A DNA stretch of 64,000 nt from Meridianimarinicoccus sp. MJW13 (lineage in GTDB: Bacteria > Pseudomonadota > Alphaproteobacteria > Rhodobacterales > Rhodobacteraceae). The position numbers were made by a program, and so were the translations under genes. The notes under the pieces are model-generated. The model was given only the letters and a program-made list of their open reading frames with translations, did not search any database and was not told the DNA's origin. Positions 37,527 to 46,770 of this stretch are shown piece by piece (the first letter of the stretch is position 1; each line of letters starts with the position of its first letter). Location: assembly GCF_014901205.1 (NCBI RefSeq), contig NZ_JACNMU010000004.1, positions 248,001 to 312,000 of the forward strand, read 5' to 3'.

Positions 37527-38684
37527 CTACTTGTCCAGCGACACCCAGGCGGCGTTGCGCTTGGAGCTTTCGACGCAGGCGGCCACGAATTGCACGCCCT
37601 TCAACCCGTCCTGAATGGTGGGATAGGTCACCGCCGGGTCAGGCGCGCTCCCGTCGCGATGGGCGATGATCGCCTCGGCGGCCTCGCTGTAGATATTGGC
37701 GAACCCCTCCAGATAACCCTCGGGATGGCCCGGCGGTACGCGGCTCATGCGACCGGCGGCGGCCCCGGCCCCGGCACCGTTGCGGGTGATCAGGCGCTTG
37801 GGCTCTCCGAACGGCGTGAACCACAGGTTGTTGGGATTCTCCTGCTCCCATTCCAGCCCGCCCTTTTCGCCGTAAACCCGCAGCTTCAGCGCGTTCTCGT
37901 TGCCCGGCGCCACCTGGCTGCACCACAGCATCCCACGCGCGCCGCCCACATAGCGCAGCATCACATGAGCGTTGTCATCCACCTGCCGCCCCGGCACGAA
38001 GGCCTGGATGTCGGCGGCAAGGCTTTCGGCGGTCAGCCCGGTGACGAAACAGGCGAGGTTGTAGGCATGGGTGCCGATGTCGCCGGTCGAGCCCCCGGCC
38101 CCGGTGCGCGCCGGATCGGTGCGCCATTCGGCCTGCTTGAAAGTTTCGTCCTGTGTCAGCCAGTCCTGCGCATACTCCACCTGCACCACGCGCAGCGCCC
38201 CCAGTTCGCCCGCATCGACCATCTCTTTCGCCTGCCGGATCATCGGATATCCGGTGTAATTGTGGGTCAGGATGAACAGCGCGTCCGAGGCCTCTGCCGC
38301 CTTCACCAGCTTCTTGGCGTCGGCCAGGGTCGAGGTCAGCGGCTTGTCGCAGATCACATGGATGCCGCGCTTCAGAAACTCGCGCGCGGCGGCATAGTGC
38401 ACATGGTTCGGGGTGACGATGGACACGGCCTCGATCCCGGTCTTCAGCCGCGCCTCGCGGATCGCCATCTGCTTGTAGTCATCATAGATGCGCGGCAGGC
38501 CAAGCGCCGCGCCGCTGGCCTGCGCCTTTTCCGGGGTCGCGGACAGGGCGCCTGCCACCAGTTCAAACTTGTCGTCGATGCGCGATGCGATGCGATGCAC
38601 CCCGCCGATGAAGGCATCATTGCCACCGCCGACCATGCCTAGACGGATACGGCGGCCAAGGTTTTCGTTGCGTCCTGTCACCAT
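37527..38684 (-). CDS. Gfo/Idh/MocA-family NAD(P)-dependent oxidoreductase
   Basis: A 385-residue sugar or inositol dehydrogenase-like enzyme. The N-terminal Rossmann fold begins RLGMVGGGNDAFIG; EAVSIVTPNHVHYAAAREFL and HVICDKPLTSTLADAKKLV give the conserved Lys (DKP) of the family, and GSTGDIGTHAYNLACFV supplies the catalytic DxxxH. It is the last gene of the ten-gene operon; its ATG overlaps the stop of the TIM-barrel gene by 1 bp. It probably oxidises the imported sugar or polyol or an epimerised form of it. Confidence 0.88.
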   Translation of the reverse strand: MVTGRNENLGRRIRLGMVGGGNDAFIGGVHRIASRIDDKFELVAGALSATPEKAQASGAALGLPRIYDDYKQMAIREARLKTGIEAVSIVTPNHVHYAAAREFLKRGIHVICDKPLTSTLADAKKLVKAAEASDALFILTHNYTGYPMIRQAKEMVDAGELGALRVVQVEYAQDWLTQDETFKQAEWRTDPARTGAGGSTGDIGTHAYNLACFVTGLTAESLAADIQAFVPGRQVDDNAHVMLRYVGGARGMLWCSQVAPGNENALKLRVYGEKGGLEWEQENPNNLWFTPFGEPKRLITRNGAGAGAAAGRMSRVPPGHPEGYLEGFANIYSEAAEAIIAHRDGSAPDPAVTYPTIQDGLKGVQFVAACVESSKRNAAWVSLDK

Positions 38685-39739
38685 CAGTCGATCCCCAGCA
38701 TCTTGCGGTTGGCCGCGTCATCGGTGCCGCCGTCGGCGAAATCGTCGAAGGCTTTTTCGGTGACCCGGATGATGTGGTCGGTGACGAACTGCGCACCTTC
38801 GCGGGCACCATCCTCGGGGTGCTTCAGGCAGCATTCCCATTCGACCACGGCCCAGCCGTCGAAATCATTGGCGGCCATCTTGGAGAAGATCGCCGCGAAA
38901 TCCACCTGCCCGTCGCCCAGACTGCGGAAGCGCCCGGCCCGGTCCACCCAGCTTTGATAGCCCGAATAGACCCCCTGCCGCCCGGTCGGATTGAACTCGG
39001 CATCCTTGACGTGGAACATGCGGATGCGGTCGCGGTAGATGTCGATGTTGTCGAGGTAATCGAGGCATTGCAGCACATAGTGCGAGGGGTCGTACAGCAT
39101 GCAGGCCCGCGCGTGGTTGCCGGTGCGTTCGAGGAACATCTCGTAGGTCACGCCGTCGTGCAGATCCTCGCCCGGATGGATTTCATAGCAGACATCGACG
39201 CCGCAATCCTCGGCATGATCCAGGATCGGACGCCAGCGCCGTGCCAATTCGTCAAACGCGGTCTCGACCAGCCCGGCCGGGCGCTGCGGCCACGGATAGA
39301 TATAGGGCCAGGCCAGCGCGCCGGAAAACGTCGCATGCGCCCCGATGTCCATGTGGCGCGAGGCCGTCAGCGCCTTCTTCACCTGATCCACCGCCCATTC
39401 CTGGCGCGCCGCCGGGTTGCCCCGGACCTCAGGCGCAGCGAAGCCGTCGAAGGCCGTATCATAGGCCGGGTGCACGGCCACAAGCTGCCCCTGCAAATGG
39501 GTCGACAGTTCGGTCACCGCGACCCCGTTTTCGGCGGCCTGCCCGGTGAACGCGTCGCAGTAGTCCTTGCTGGCCGCGGCCTTGTCCAGATCAAACAGGC
39601 GGCCATCCCAACTGGGCACCTGCACCCCTTTATAGCCGCAGTCGGCGGCCCATTTCGTGATCGCATCCCACGAGTTGAACGGCGCCTCGTCGCTGGCGAA
39701 TTGTGCCAGAAACAGGGCCGGGCCCTTGATGGTCTTCAT
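38684..39739 (-). CDS. Sugar phosphate isomerase/epimerase (xylose isomerase-like TIM barrel)
   Basis: A 351-residue TIM-barrel enzyme of the AP endonuclease 2/xylose isomerase-like family. Metal-binding residues are expected in VDVCYEIHPGEDLHDG, CMLYDPSHYVLQ, FHVKDAEFNPTG and VVEWECCLKHPEDG, which contain the usual Glu, Asp, His and Glu. Such enzymes isomerise or epimerise sugars and are often next to Gfo/Idh/MocA dehydrogenases, as here. Substrate unknown. Confidence 0.87.
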   Translation of the reverse strand: MKTIKGPALFLAQFASDEAPFNSWDAITKWAADCGYKGVQVPSWDGRLFDLDKAAASKDYCDAFTGQAAENGVAVTELSTHLQGQLVAVHPAYDTAFDGFAAPEVRGNPAARQEWAVDQVKKALTASRHMDIGAHATFSGALAWPYIYPWPQRPAGLVETAFDELARRWRPILDHAEDCGVDVCYEIHPGEDLHDGVTYEMFLERTGNHARACMLYDPSHYVLQCLDYLDNIDIYRDRIRMFHVKDAEFNPTGRQGVYSGYQSWVDRAGRFRSLGDGQVDFAAIFSKMAANDFDGWAVVEWECCLKHPEDGAREGAQFVTDHIIRVTEKAFDDFADGGTDDAANRKMLGID

Positions 39740-39766
39740 GGTGTCTCCTCCCCAATGCTCCGCCCT

Positions 39767-40819
39767 TCAGGGCGGTGTGTTTTCCTTCAGATGAATGTCG
39801 ATGCGGATACGCTCCTGCGCGGCGTTGAACGGCACGTCATCGGCGGTGGCCCGTAGCAGCCGCACAGCCGAGCGTACCAGATGGCCCGCGTCCTGCGAAA
39901 TCAGCGCGTCGAACAGCCCAGCGTGCAGGGCGGCGCGCGTCATGGGCGTCAACTCGTGTGCAATCACCACCACGTCGCCGCCCGGATCATGCTCGGACAG
40001 GAAGCGGATCAACCCGGCATTGCCCGCCGCCGAAGAATAAATGCCGCACAGGTCCGGATAGCTGGCAAAGACCTGTGGCAGCAGCGCCCCGATCAGGTCG
40101 GGATCGTCGCGCCCCTCGACCGAGGCGACCACGTCCAGATGCGGAAAGTCCCGCGCCATCACCAGATCGAAGCCCTGCCGCCGTTCCAGATGGTCGCGCG
40201 CCAACCGCGAGCCGGTGATCACCAGCACCTTGCCCGTCCGGCGCGCAAACCGGCCCATCAGTTGCGCCGCCGTTCGCCCGGCGGCAACATTGTCGATGCC
40301 GACGAAATGATCCCGGTCGGAACTGGGCAGGTCCGACACCAGCGTCACCACCGCAATCCCCCGGGCCCGGGTGCGCCGCACCGCGTCGCGCACCGCCGGG
40401 GTTTCCGGGCCGAAGACCGCCACCCCGTCGGTCGAGGACCGCTCCAGCCGGTCAAGGATGCGCACGATGTCCTGCGGCTCGAAAGGGGCGGCCTGCCGGA
40501 CCGAGATCCGGGTCCGCTCGTTGACCAGCTTGCCGGCCTGTTCGGTGATCTGGCTGCGCAGGGCCTGGACGAATTCATTGCCGTTGTCGGGCAGGATGAA
40601 CAGCAGGTCATAGACCCGCTTGCGCGCCAGATTGGCCGCCGCCGTGTCGCGCACATAGCCCAGTTCGGCGATGGCGTTCTGCACCTTCTCGATGGTCACG
40701 CGCCGCACGCCCGGACGTTCGTTCAGAACCCGGTCCACGGTGGCCAGACTGACCCCGGCCACACGCGCGATGTCGTTGACCGTAGGTTTCTGGGCGGTAT
40801 GGACGTCCGGCTTCGTCAC
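39767..40819 (-). CDS. LacI-family transcriptional regulator
   Basis: A 350-residue LacI regulator. The headpiece TVNDIARVAGVSLATVDRVLNERPGV (seen around residues 13-38) is followed by the hinge and a periplasmic-binding-protein-like core with FVGIDNVAAGRTAAQLMGRF. The Asp in VDRVLN replaces the more common Ser (VSRVLN), a variant found in several sugar and polyol regulators. It is encoded inside the operon, between the kinase and the isomerase, 7 bp after the former, and likely represses the operon promoter upstream of the binding-protein gene. Confidence 0.9.
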   Translation of the reverse strand: MTKPDVHTAQKPTVNDIARVAGVSLATVDRVLNERPGVRRVTIEKVQNAIAELGYVRDTAAANLARKRVYDLLFILPDNGNEFVQALRSQITEQAGKLVNERTRISVRQAAPFEPQDIVRILDRLERSSTDGVAVFGPETPAVRDAVRRTRARGIAVVTLVSDLPSSDRDHFVGIDNVAAGRTAAQLMGRFARRTGKVLVITGSRLARDHLERRQGFDLVMARDFPHLDVVASVEGRDDPDLIGALLPQVFASYPDLCGIYSSAAGNAGLIRFLSEHDPGGDVVVIAHELTPMTRAALHAGLFDALISQDAGHLVRSAVRLLRATADDVPFNAAQERIRIDIHLKENTPP

Positions 40820-40826
40820 CCCGAAA

Positions 40827-42449
40827 TCAGCCGCCCATTTCGGCGGCCAGCCCTTCGAACAGCAGCGCGACGGCCTCGGCCCCGGGGTCGTTGTGTCCTT
40901 TCAGGTTCTCCTCGGGCACATAGGCCGCGCGGCCCGCCTTGGCACGGTGGATCGCGGCGGTGCTGTCGGCCCCGGCCCGCGCGGCGGCGGCAGCGGCGGC
41001 AATGCCTTGCGGCAAGGCCTCAAGCGCCGGGGCGAGCGCATCAACCATGGTGCGGTCGCCCACCTGCGCCCCGCCCACCTGAGACACCCGCGTCAGACCA
41101 TCGACCAGCGCCCGAGGCACCGGCGCGCCCTTGGCACAAGCGTCCCCGGCAGCGTTGAAATAGATCGCCAGGATCACCCCGGAGGAGCCGCCCATGGTCT
41201 GGCTCAATTCATTGCCAAGCGCCGGGAACAGTTGTGTCAGATCGGCCAGCGGCATCCGCCCCAGCCCCTGTTTCAGCGCCCGCGCCGCCGTCGCCAGGGT
41301 CGCGCCGGTGTCGCCATCGCCGGATTTCGCGTCCAGCTCGTTCAGCCTGCCCTCGGCCCCGACCAACAGATCGCAGACCCGTTCGATGATCGCATGGGTG
41401 CGCGGATTGTCCGACGGGATCGGCTTGATCGGCGTTAAACCATCGGGCAGCGGGGTGACCCGGATCGGCACCAGTTCGGCCATCCCCGGCCAGGCGGGCA
41501 GGTTCACGGGGGCGGCCAGCGCCTGCAATTCGGCCTCGGTCGCATCCAGCACCGAGACCGAGAACCCGTGCATGTCGAGCGAGGTCATCAGCGGCGCCGG
41601 GCCGATCAGATGACCCACCGCGCCGCTTTCGGTCAGCGCATGGGTCAGCACCGACATTTCCAGCGGCGTGGTCGAGCCCAGGTTGTTGACCAGCGCCACC
41701 TTGTTGGCGCCGCCCAGTCGCGGGCGCAGCTTTTCGATCACCGTGTCCATGGCGTGCATGGCGGTCGAGAATTCGACCTGCTCGACCCCCGGCTCGCCGT
41801 GGATGCCCAGCCCCAGTTCGGCCTTGCCCGGCGCGATGCGATCTTCCTTGGGCGAGCCGGGCACGGTGCAGGTGTCCAGGCTCATGCCGATGCTGGCCAC
41901 CCGTCCGATCACGTCGCGCGCCGCAGCCGCGACACTGGCCAGATCGGCCCCGGCCTCGGCCATGGCCCCGGCGATCTTGTGCACGAACAGCGTGCCCGCC
42001 ACCCCGCGCGGCTGCGGCAGGTCCGGCAGCGCCACGTCATCATCGACCACGACCATCTCGACCTTGCGGCCAAGCGCCCGCGCCCGTTCCGCCGCCAGCC
42101 CGAAGTTCAGCCGGTCCCCGGTGTAATTCTTGACGATCAGCAAACAGCCCGCCGCCCCGGTCACAGCAAGAATGCCCGCCAGCACCGCGTCCACCGAGGG
42201 CGAGGCAAAGACCTCGCCACAAACCGCCGCGGTCAGCATCCCCTTGCCCACGAACCCCGCATGGGCCGGTTCATGGCCCGAGCCGCCGCCCGAGATCAGC
42301 GCCACCTTGGAGCGGTCCCAGTCAGACCGGTACACCACCTTGATATGCGGGTAGCCATCCAGCCGCGACAACGCCCCGCCCGAGCCTGCCAGCAGGCCGT
42401 CGATGGCCTCGGTCACCAGATTTTCCTTGGCGTTCAGAAACTGTGCCAT
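40827..42449 (-). CDS. Dihydroxyacetone kinase-family ATP-dependent kinase (DhaK-DhaL fusion)
   Basis: A 540-residue fusion. The DhaK half holds ISGGGSGHEPAHAGFVG and the substrate-binding His217 in GIHGEPGVEQ, which forms a hemiaminal with the ketose. The DhaL half (about 345-540) has LDAKSGDGDTG for the Mg-ADP site and MGGSSG. With DhaK and DhaL in one chain it is the ATP-dependent type, not the PTS-dependent one. Related enzymes phosphorylate dihydroxyacetone but also erythrulose or other short ketoses, and the operon's transporter, isomerase and dehydrogenase make a sugar or polyol pathway more likely than simple glycerol use. Confidence 0.87.
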   Translation of the reverse strand: MAQFLNAKENLVTEAIDGLLAGSGGALSRLDGYPHIKVVYRSDWDRSKVALISGGGSGHEPAHAGFVGKGMLTAAVCGEVFASPSVDAVLAGILAVTGAAGCLLIVKNYTGDRLNFGLAAERARALGRKVEMVVVDDDVALPDLPQPRGVAGTLFVHKIAGAMAEAGADLASVAAAARDVIGRVASIGMSLDTCTVPGSPKEDRIAPGKAELGLGIHGEPGVEQVEFSTAMHAMDTVIEKLRPRLGGANKVALVNNLGSTTPLEMSVLTHALTESGAVGHLIGPAPLMTSLDMHGFSVSVLDATEAELQALAAPVNLPAWPGMAELVPIRVTPLPDGLTPIKPIPSDNPRTHAIIERVCDLLVGAEGRLNELDAKSGDGDTGATLATAARALKQGLGRMPLADLTQLFPALGNELSQTMGGSSGVILAIYFNAAGDACAKGAPVPRALVDGLTRVSQVGGAQVGDRTMVDALAPALEALPQGIAAAAAAARAGADSTAAIHRAKAGRAAYVPEENLKGHNDPGAEAVALLFEGLAAEMGG

Positions 42450-42461
42450 GTCTGTCCTCCC

Positions 42462-43457
42462 TCAGAATACACGGGCGCCATCGGCGCTGAAATATAGCGG
42501 CGCCTGCGGGCTGATCTTGATCGTGGTGTCAGCGGTGTAGTCTTCGTGGGCGTCGATCACCGTGGTGATCGCATGGCCCCGAAGCTCCAGATGCAGGCGG
42601 GTCTGGTCGCCCAGGTGTTCCGCGCGGATCACCCGCGCCTCGACGCCCTCGCTGCCTTCGCGAATGTTTTCCGGGCGCAACCCGATCAGCGGCCCCTTGT
42701 GGCTTCCGGCAAACAGATCCGACGGCAGAACGTTGATCCGGGGCGAGCCCAGTCGGCTGGCCACATAGATGCTGGCGGGGTTTTCATAGACTTCGCGCGG
42801 GGTGCCGTATTGCACCAGACGGCCTTCCTCCAGCACCCCGATATGGGTGGCCATGGTCATCGCCTCGATCTGGTCGTGGGTCACATACAGCAGGGTCGAG
42901 CCCAGATCGGCGTGAATGCGTTTCAATTCCACCCGCAGATCGGCGCGCAGCTTGGCATCCAGCGAACTCAGCGGCTCGTCCATCAGGTAGATCGACGGAT
43001 CGCGCACCAGCGCCCGGCCGATGGACACGCGCTGCATCTCGCCGCCCGAAAGTTCCGTCGCCTTGTTGTCCAGCTTGTGCGGGATCTGCAGCACCTCGGC
43101 GATGCGCCGCACCTTCTCGGTCACCTCGGCCTCGGGTGTCTTCAGGATCGGCGAGCGCAGCGGGAACGCCAGATTTTCCCGCACCGTCATATGCGGGTAA
43201 AGCGAATACTGCTGGAACACCATCGCCACGTCACGCTGCGCCGGGGTCTCGGTGCCGACGTTGCGCCCGCCGATGGTGATCTGCCCCGTGTCGAGCTTTT
43301 CCAGCCCCGAGATCAGCCGCAGGGTCGTGGTCTTGCCCGCCCCGGTCGGCCCCAGCAGCACCACGAAAGCGCCATCGGCAATGGTCATGGTGATGTCGCT
43401 GACCGCCTGCGTCTTGCCGTACGCCTTGGAGATCCCTTCCAGCGTGACCTCAGCCAT
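42462..43457 (-). CDS. Carbohydrate ABC transporter ATP-binding protein 2 (MalK-like)
   Basis: A 331-residue MalK-type ATPase: Walker A GPTGAGKTT, signature LSGGEMQRVSIGRA, Walker B YLMDEPLSSLD, switch His in VTHDQIEAM, then a C-terminal OB-like (TOBE) regulatory domain. The start is ATG 43457, inside the end of the previous gene (8-bp overlap) with AAGGAG 9 nt before it. It is the second of two ATPases in the operon, so the transporter probably uses an ATPase heterodimer. Confidence 0.9.
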   Translation of the reverse strand: MAEVTLEGISKAYGKTQAVSDITMTIADGAFVVLLGPTGAGKTTTLRLISGLEKLDTGQITIGGRNVGTETPAQRDVAMVFQQYSLYPHMTVRENLAFPLRSPILKTPEAEVTEKVRRIAEVLQIPHKLDNKATELSGGEMQRVSIGRALVRDPSIYLMDEPLSSLDAKLRADLRVELKRIHADLGSTLLYVTHDQIEAMTMATHIGVLEEGRLVQYGTPREVYENPASIYVASRLGSPRINVLPSDLFAGSHKGPLIGLRPENIREGSEGVEARVIRAEHLGDQTRLHLELRGHAITTVIDAHEDYTADTTIKISPQAPLYFSADGARVF

Positions 43458-44547
43458 GGGACAGCACTCCTTCATTCAGGGACGAGCGCAACGCCCGCCC
43501 GCTGCCGCGATCGAACAGGGTGACGGCTTCGGACTTGAAATCCAGCCCCACATGGGTGTCGGGCTGCACGTTTGTCGCCGCACTGATCCGCGCCTTGATC
43601 TCGCCGTTGGCGGTTTCCAGCGTCAGGATCTGGGTGGTGCCCAGATATTCGGTGGCCAGCACGCGGGCGCGGTAATTGCTGGCGTCGGACAGCCGCACAT
43701 GTTCCGGGCGCACCCCGAAGACCAGATCGCCCTCGGCCCCTTCGCGCAGCGCCGGCACCTGGGTGTCATGGCCGTTCAGCCCCACATGGGTCGCCCCTGG
43801 CCCGACCTTGCCCTGGAAGTCGAGGAAATTCATCGACGGCGAGCCGATGAAATTGGCCACGAACATGGTGGCGGGTTTGTCGTAGATTTCCTGCGGGGTG
43901 CCGAATTGCTCGACCACCGCGTTGTTCATCACCACGATCTTGTCGCCCATCTGCATGGCCTCAAGCTGATCGTGGGTGACATAGACCGTGGTCGCCCCCA
44001 TGCGGTCGTGCAGGGCGCGCAATTCTTCGGCCATATGTTCGCGAAACTCGGCGTCCAGCGCGCCCAGCGGCTCATCCATCATGAAGGCCTTGGGTTCGCG
44101 CACGATGGCCCGGCCAAGGGCGACGCGCTGGCGGTCGCCGCCCGACAGCCCGCCCACCGGCTTGTCAAGGATATCCTCGATGCCGAGGATCTTGGACACT
44201 TCGGCCACCTTCTCGCGCACCTTGGCGCGCGGCATGCCTTGCGACACCAGCGGATAGCTCATGTTCTTGCGCACGTTCATGTGCGGATACAGGGCGAACA
44301 TCTGGAACACGAAGGCGATGTCACGTTCGGACGGCGGCCGCTGGCTGATCTCTTCGCCATCGAGAAATATCTCGCCGGAAGTGGGCAGCTCCAGCCCCGC
44401 GATCATGCGCAGCGTCGTGGTCTTGCCGCAGCCCGACGGGCCCAGCAGCATGAAAAACTCACCGTCTTCGATGGTGAAGGAACTTTCCCGCACGGCGGTG
44501 AAATCGCCGAAATTCTTCTGGAGGTTCCGGATGACGATCTGGGCCAT
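43450..44547 (-). CDS. Carbohydrate ABC transporter ATP-binding protein 1 (MalK-like)
   Basis: A 365-residue MalK-type ATPase with Walker A GPSGCGKTT, signature LSGGDRQRVALGRA (Asp in place of the usual Gly-Gln pattern), Walker B FMMDEPLGALD, switch His in VTHDQLEAM and a C-terminal TOBE domain. It begins 3 bp after the 62-residue membrane protein gene and overlaps the next ATPase gene. Two different ATPases in one sugar importer are unusual in general but known for some polyol and glycerol systems of alphaproteobacteria. Confidence 0.9.
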   Translation of the reverse strand: MAQIVIRNLQKNFGDFTAVRESSFTIEDGEFFMLLGPSGCGKTTTLRMIAGLELPTSGEIFLDGEEISQRPPSERDIAFVFQMFALYPHMNVRKNMSYPLVSQGMPRAKVREKVAEVSKILGIEDILDKPVGGLSGGDRQRVALGRAIVREPKAFMMDEPLGALDAEFREHMAEELRALHDRMGATTVYVTHDQLEAMQMGDKIVVMNNAVVEQFGTPQEIYDKPATMFVANFIGSPSMNFLDFQGKVGPGATHVGLNGHDTQVPALREGAEGDLVFGVRPEHVRLSDASNYRARVLATEYLGTTQILTLETANGEIKARISAATNVQPDTHVGLDFKSEAVTLFDRGSGRALRSSLNEGVLSHG

Positions 44548-44550
44548 GGG

Positions 44551-44739
44551 TTACTCCGGGAAGTGGCTGACGACGATGAACATCACCGTGCCCACCAGCG
44601 TGACGATGAAGGAATAGGTGAAGGCCCACAGCACAAACGGCTGCATCAGCATGAACACCCCCAGGGCAATCAGGATGGTGGCCACCATTTCCCAGGGACC
44701 GCGGCGCAGGCGCATCAGGCCGGACAAGAACTGGATCAT
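44551..44739 (-). CDS. Small 62-residue membrane protein inside the ABC importer operon
   Basis: A 62-residue protein with two hydrophobic segments (about residues 18-36 and 40-57), separated by a short turn, and a basic N-terminus (MRLRRGPWE). Its ATG overlaps the stop of the permease gene by 4 bp and its stop lies 3 bp before the ATPase start, so it is translated as part of the transporter block. No named domain is recognised. A role as an accessory subunit, for example stabilising the permease-ATPase complex, is an inference from the tight coupling. Confidence 0.75.
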   Translation of the reverse strand: MIQFLSGLMRLRRGPWEMVATILIALGVFMLMQPFVLWAFTYSFIVTLVGTVMFIVVSHFPE

Positions 44740-45674
44740 TTGCGAACCGCTCCGAAGGTGATCCCGCGCAGCAGATGTTTGCGCAGCAGGATGGTGAAGA
44801 TCATGACCGGCAGCAGGAAGATCGTCGCACCAGCCGCCACAGCGGGCCAGTCCAGCCCGCCGATGCCGATGATCGTGGGAATGAAGGGCGGTGCTGTCTG
44901 CGCCGTGGCCGAGGTCAGCAGCACCGCGAAGGCATATTCGTTCCACGCGAAGATCAGGCAGAAGATCGCGGTCGAGGCGATACCGGTGGCGGCCTGCGGC
45001 AGCACCACCTTGTAGAAGGCCTGAAACCGCGTGTAGCCGTCGATCAGGGCCGCCTCTTCGTATTCGCGCGGGATCTCGTCGATGAAGCCCTTCAGCAGCC
45101 AGACCGCAAGGCTGATATTCACCGCCGTATAAAGCAGGATCATCCCCAGATGCGTGTCGGACAATCCCAATTTCCGGTACATCAGGAAGATCGGGATGGC
45201 GACGGCAATGGGCGGCATCATCCTGGTACTGAGAATGAAGAACAGAAGGTCATCGGCCAGTGGGATCTTGAATCGACTGAAGGCATAGGCCGCCAGCGTA
45301 CCCAAAAAGATCGACAGGAAGGTCGAGCCGAAGCCGATGATGACCGAGTTCAGGAAGCGTTCGCCGAATTTCGACGGCCCGACGATGACCATGTCGTACT
45401 TGCGCACGATGTCGTCGGCCCAGTTTTGCGGCGGGTTCTCGGCCAGGAATTCCTGCGTCTGCCGGGTGCGGGTGGTGAACAGGTTGACGTAGCCTTCCAG
45501 CGTCGGCTCGAAGATCGCCTTGGGCGGATAGCTGATCGAATCCGCCGGAGATTTGAACCCGGTCAACAGGATCCAGACCAGCGGCAGCATGGTGATCAGC
45601 GCGTAGGTGATGACCAGCGTGCCAGCCAGCCATTTCGACCGGTTCGACGGTGTGGTGACGGAAAAGCTGCTCAT
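44736..45674 (-). CDS. Carbohydrate ABC transporter permease 2 (MalG-like)
   Basis: A 312-residue inner-membrane permease with six hydrophobic segments. The EAA loop that docks on the ATPase reads EYEEAALIDGYTRFQAFYKVVLPQA near residue 205. A longer periplasmic loop after the first helix (about 45-105) is typical for MalG-type subunits. Overlaps the following small membrane protein gene by 4 bp. Confidence 0.92.
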   Translation of the reverse strand: MSSFSVTTPSNRSKWLAGTLVITYALITMLPLVWILLTGFKSPADSISYPPKAIFEPTLEGYVNLFTTRTRQTQEFLAENPPQNWADDIVRKYDMVIVGPSKFGERFLNSVIIGFGSTFLSIFLGTLAAYAFSRFKIPLADDLLFFILSTRMMPPIAVAIPIFLMYRKLGLSDTHLGMILLYTAVNISLAVWLLKGFIDEIPREYEEAALIDGYTRFQAFYKVVLPQAATGIASTAIFCLIFAWNEYAFAVLLTSATAQTAPPFIPTIIGIGGLDWPAVAAGATIFLLPVMIFTILLRKHLLRGITFGAVRK

Positions 45675-45735
45675 GACGCGGACACTTTCACTGAAAGAAA
45701 ACCGGGGCGCGGGGCGGGATTGATGTCAGGCATCC

Positions 45736-46683
45736 TCAGCGTTCCTTCACCTTGTTCAGCGCCTTGACATAGATCGAGGCCAGCCCGAACACCGTCACGA
45801 ACAGGATGATCGCATAGGCCGAGGCATAGCCGGTGCGCCATTTCTCGAAGGCCTCGCGTTTCAGGTTGATCGAGGTCAGCTCGGTGGTGGAGCCAGGACC
45901 GCCCCCGGTCAGCTGCACCACAAGATCGAACATCTTGAAGTTCTCGATCCCCCGGAACAGCACCGCCAGCATCAGGAAGGGCAGCACCATGGGAATGGTG
46001 ATGGTGAAGAACTGGCGCAGCTTGCTGGCCCGGTCGATCTCGGCGGCTTCATAGATATAGTCGGGGATCGACCGCAGCCCGGCCAGACAGATCAGCATCA
46101 CGAAGGGCGTCCACATCCATGTGTCCACGATGACGATGGACCAGGGCGCAAGGTTGACCTGCCCCAGCATCTGGAAACTGGACGGATCCTTGCCCGAAAA
46201 GAACGCCACGATGTAGTTGAACAGGCCGATCTGCGGCTGGTACAGGAATTTCCAGAAGTTGCCGACCACTGCCGGCGACAGCATCATCGGCAGCACGATG
46301 ATCGTGGTCCACAGATCGTTGCCCTTGAATTTCTTGTTGATCAGCCACGCCAGCGTGAAGCCGATCAGCACCTGGAAGAAGATCGTCCAGAACAGGAAAT
46401 GCGCCGTGGCCTGCATGTTCAGCCAGATGTCGTTGTCGGTCAGGATACGCTCGTAGTTGCGCAGCCCGATGTTCTTGACCTCGCGCCCGATGCGGTTCGC
46501 CTTGAAATCGGTAAAGCTCAGCTGGATGGTCCAGATCAGCGGAAAGATGTTGATCGCCAGCAGCAGGAAAATCGTCGGCGCCACGAAGATCCAGGCGATG
46601 ACCCGGTCGGACAGACCCTTGATTTTGCGCGCAACTTTCGGGGGCGTTGCCGTGGCAACGCGGTCTATGGTCCGCTCGGACAT
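45736..46683 (-). CDS. Carbohydrate ABC transporter permease 1 (MalF-like)
   Basis: A 315-residue permease with six hydrophobic segments and the EAA loop IYEAAEIDRASKLRQFFTITIP near residue 215. It forms the channel with the MalG-like subunit encoded 61 bp downstream. The N-terminus carries about 30 basic cytoplasmic residues before helix 1. Confidence 0.92.
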   Translation of the reverse strand: MSERTIDRVATATPPKVARKIKGLSDRVIAWIFVAPTIFLLLAINIFPLIWTIQLSFTDFKANRIGREVKNIGLRNYERILTDNDIWLNMQATAHFLFWTIFFQVLIGFTLAWLINKKFKGNDLWTTIIVLPMMLSPAVVGNFWKFLYQPQIGLFNYIVAFFSGKDPSSFQMLGQVNLAPWSIVIVDTWMWTPFVMLICLAGLRSIPDYIYEAAEIDRASKLRQFFTITIPMVLPFLMLAVLFRGIENFKMFDLVVQLTGGGPGSTTELTSINLKREAFEKWRTGYASAYAIILFVTVFGLASIYVKALNKVKER

Positions 46684-46770
46684 GGGAAAACTTCCGATTT
46701 TTCTAGGGTTCGGCGCAAGATGCCGAAGGACGTGTCGGAAGCAGGCCGAAGCCTGCTTCCGGGTCTGGCG

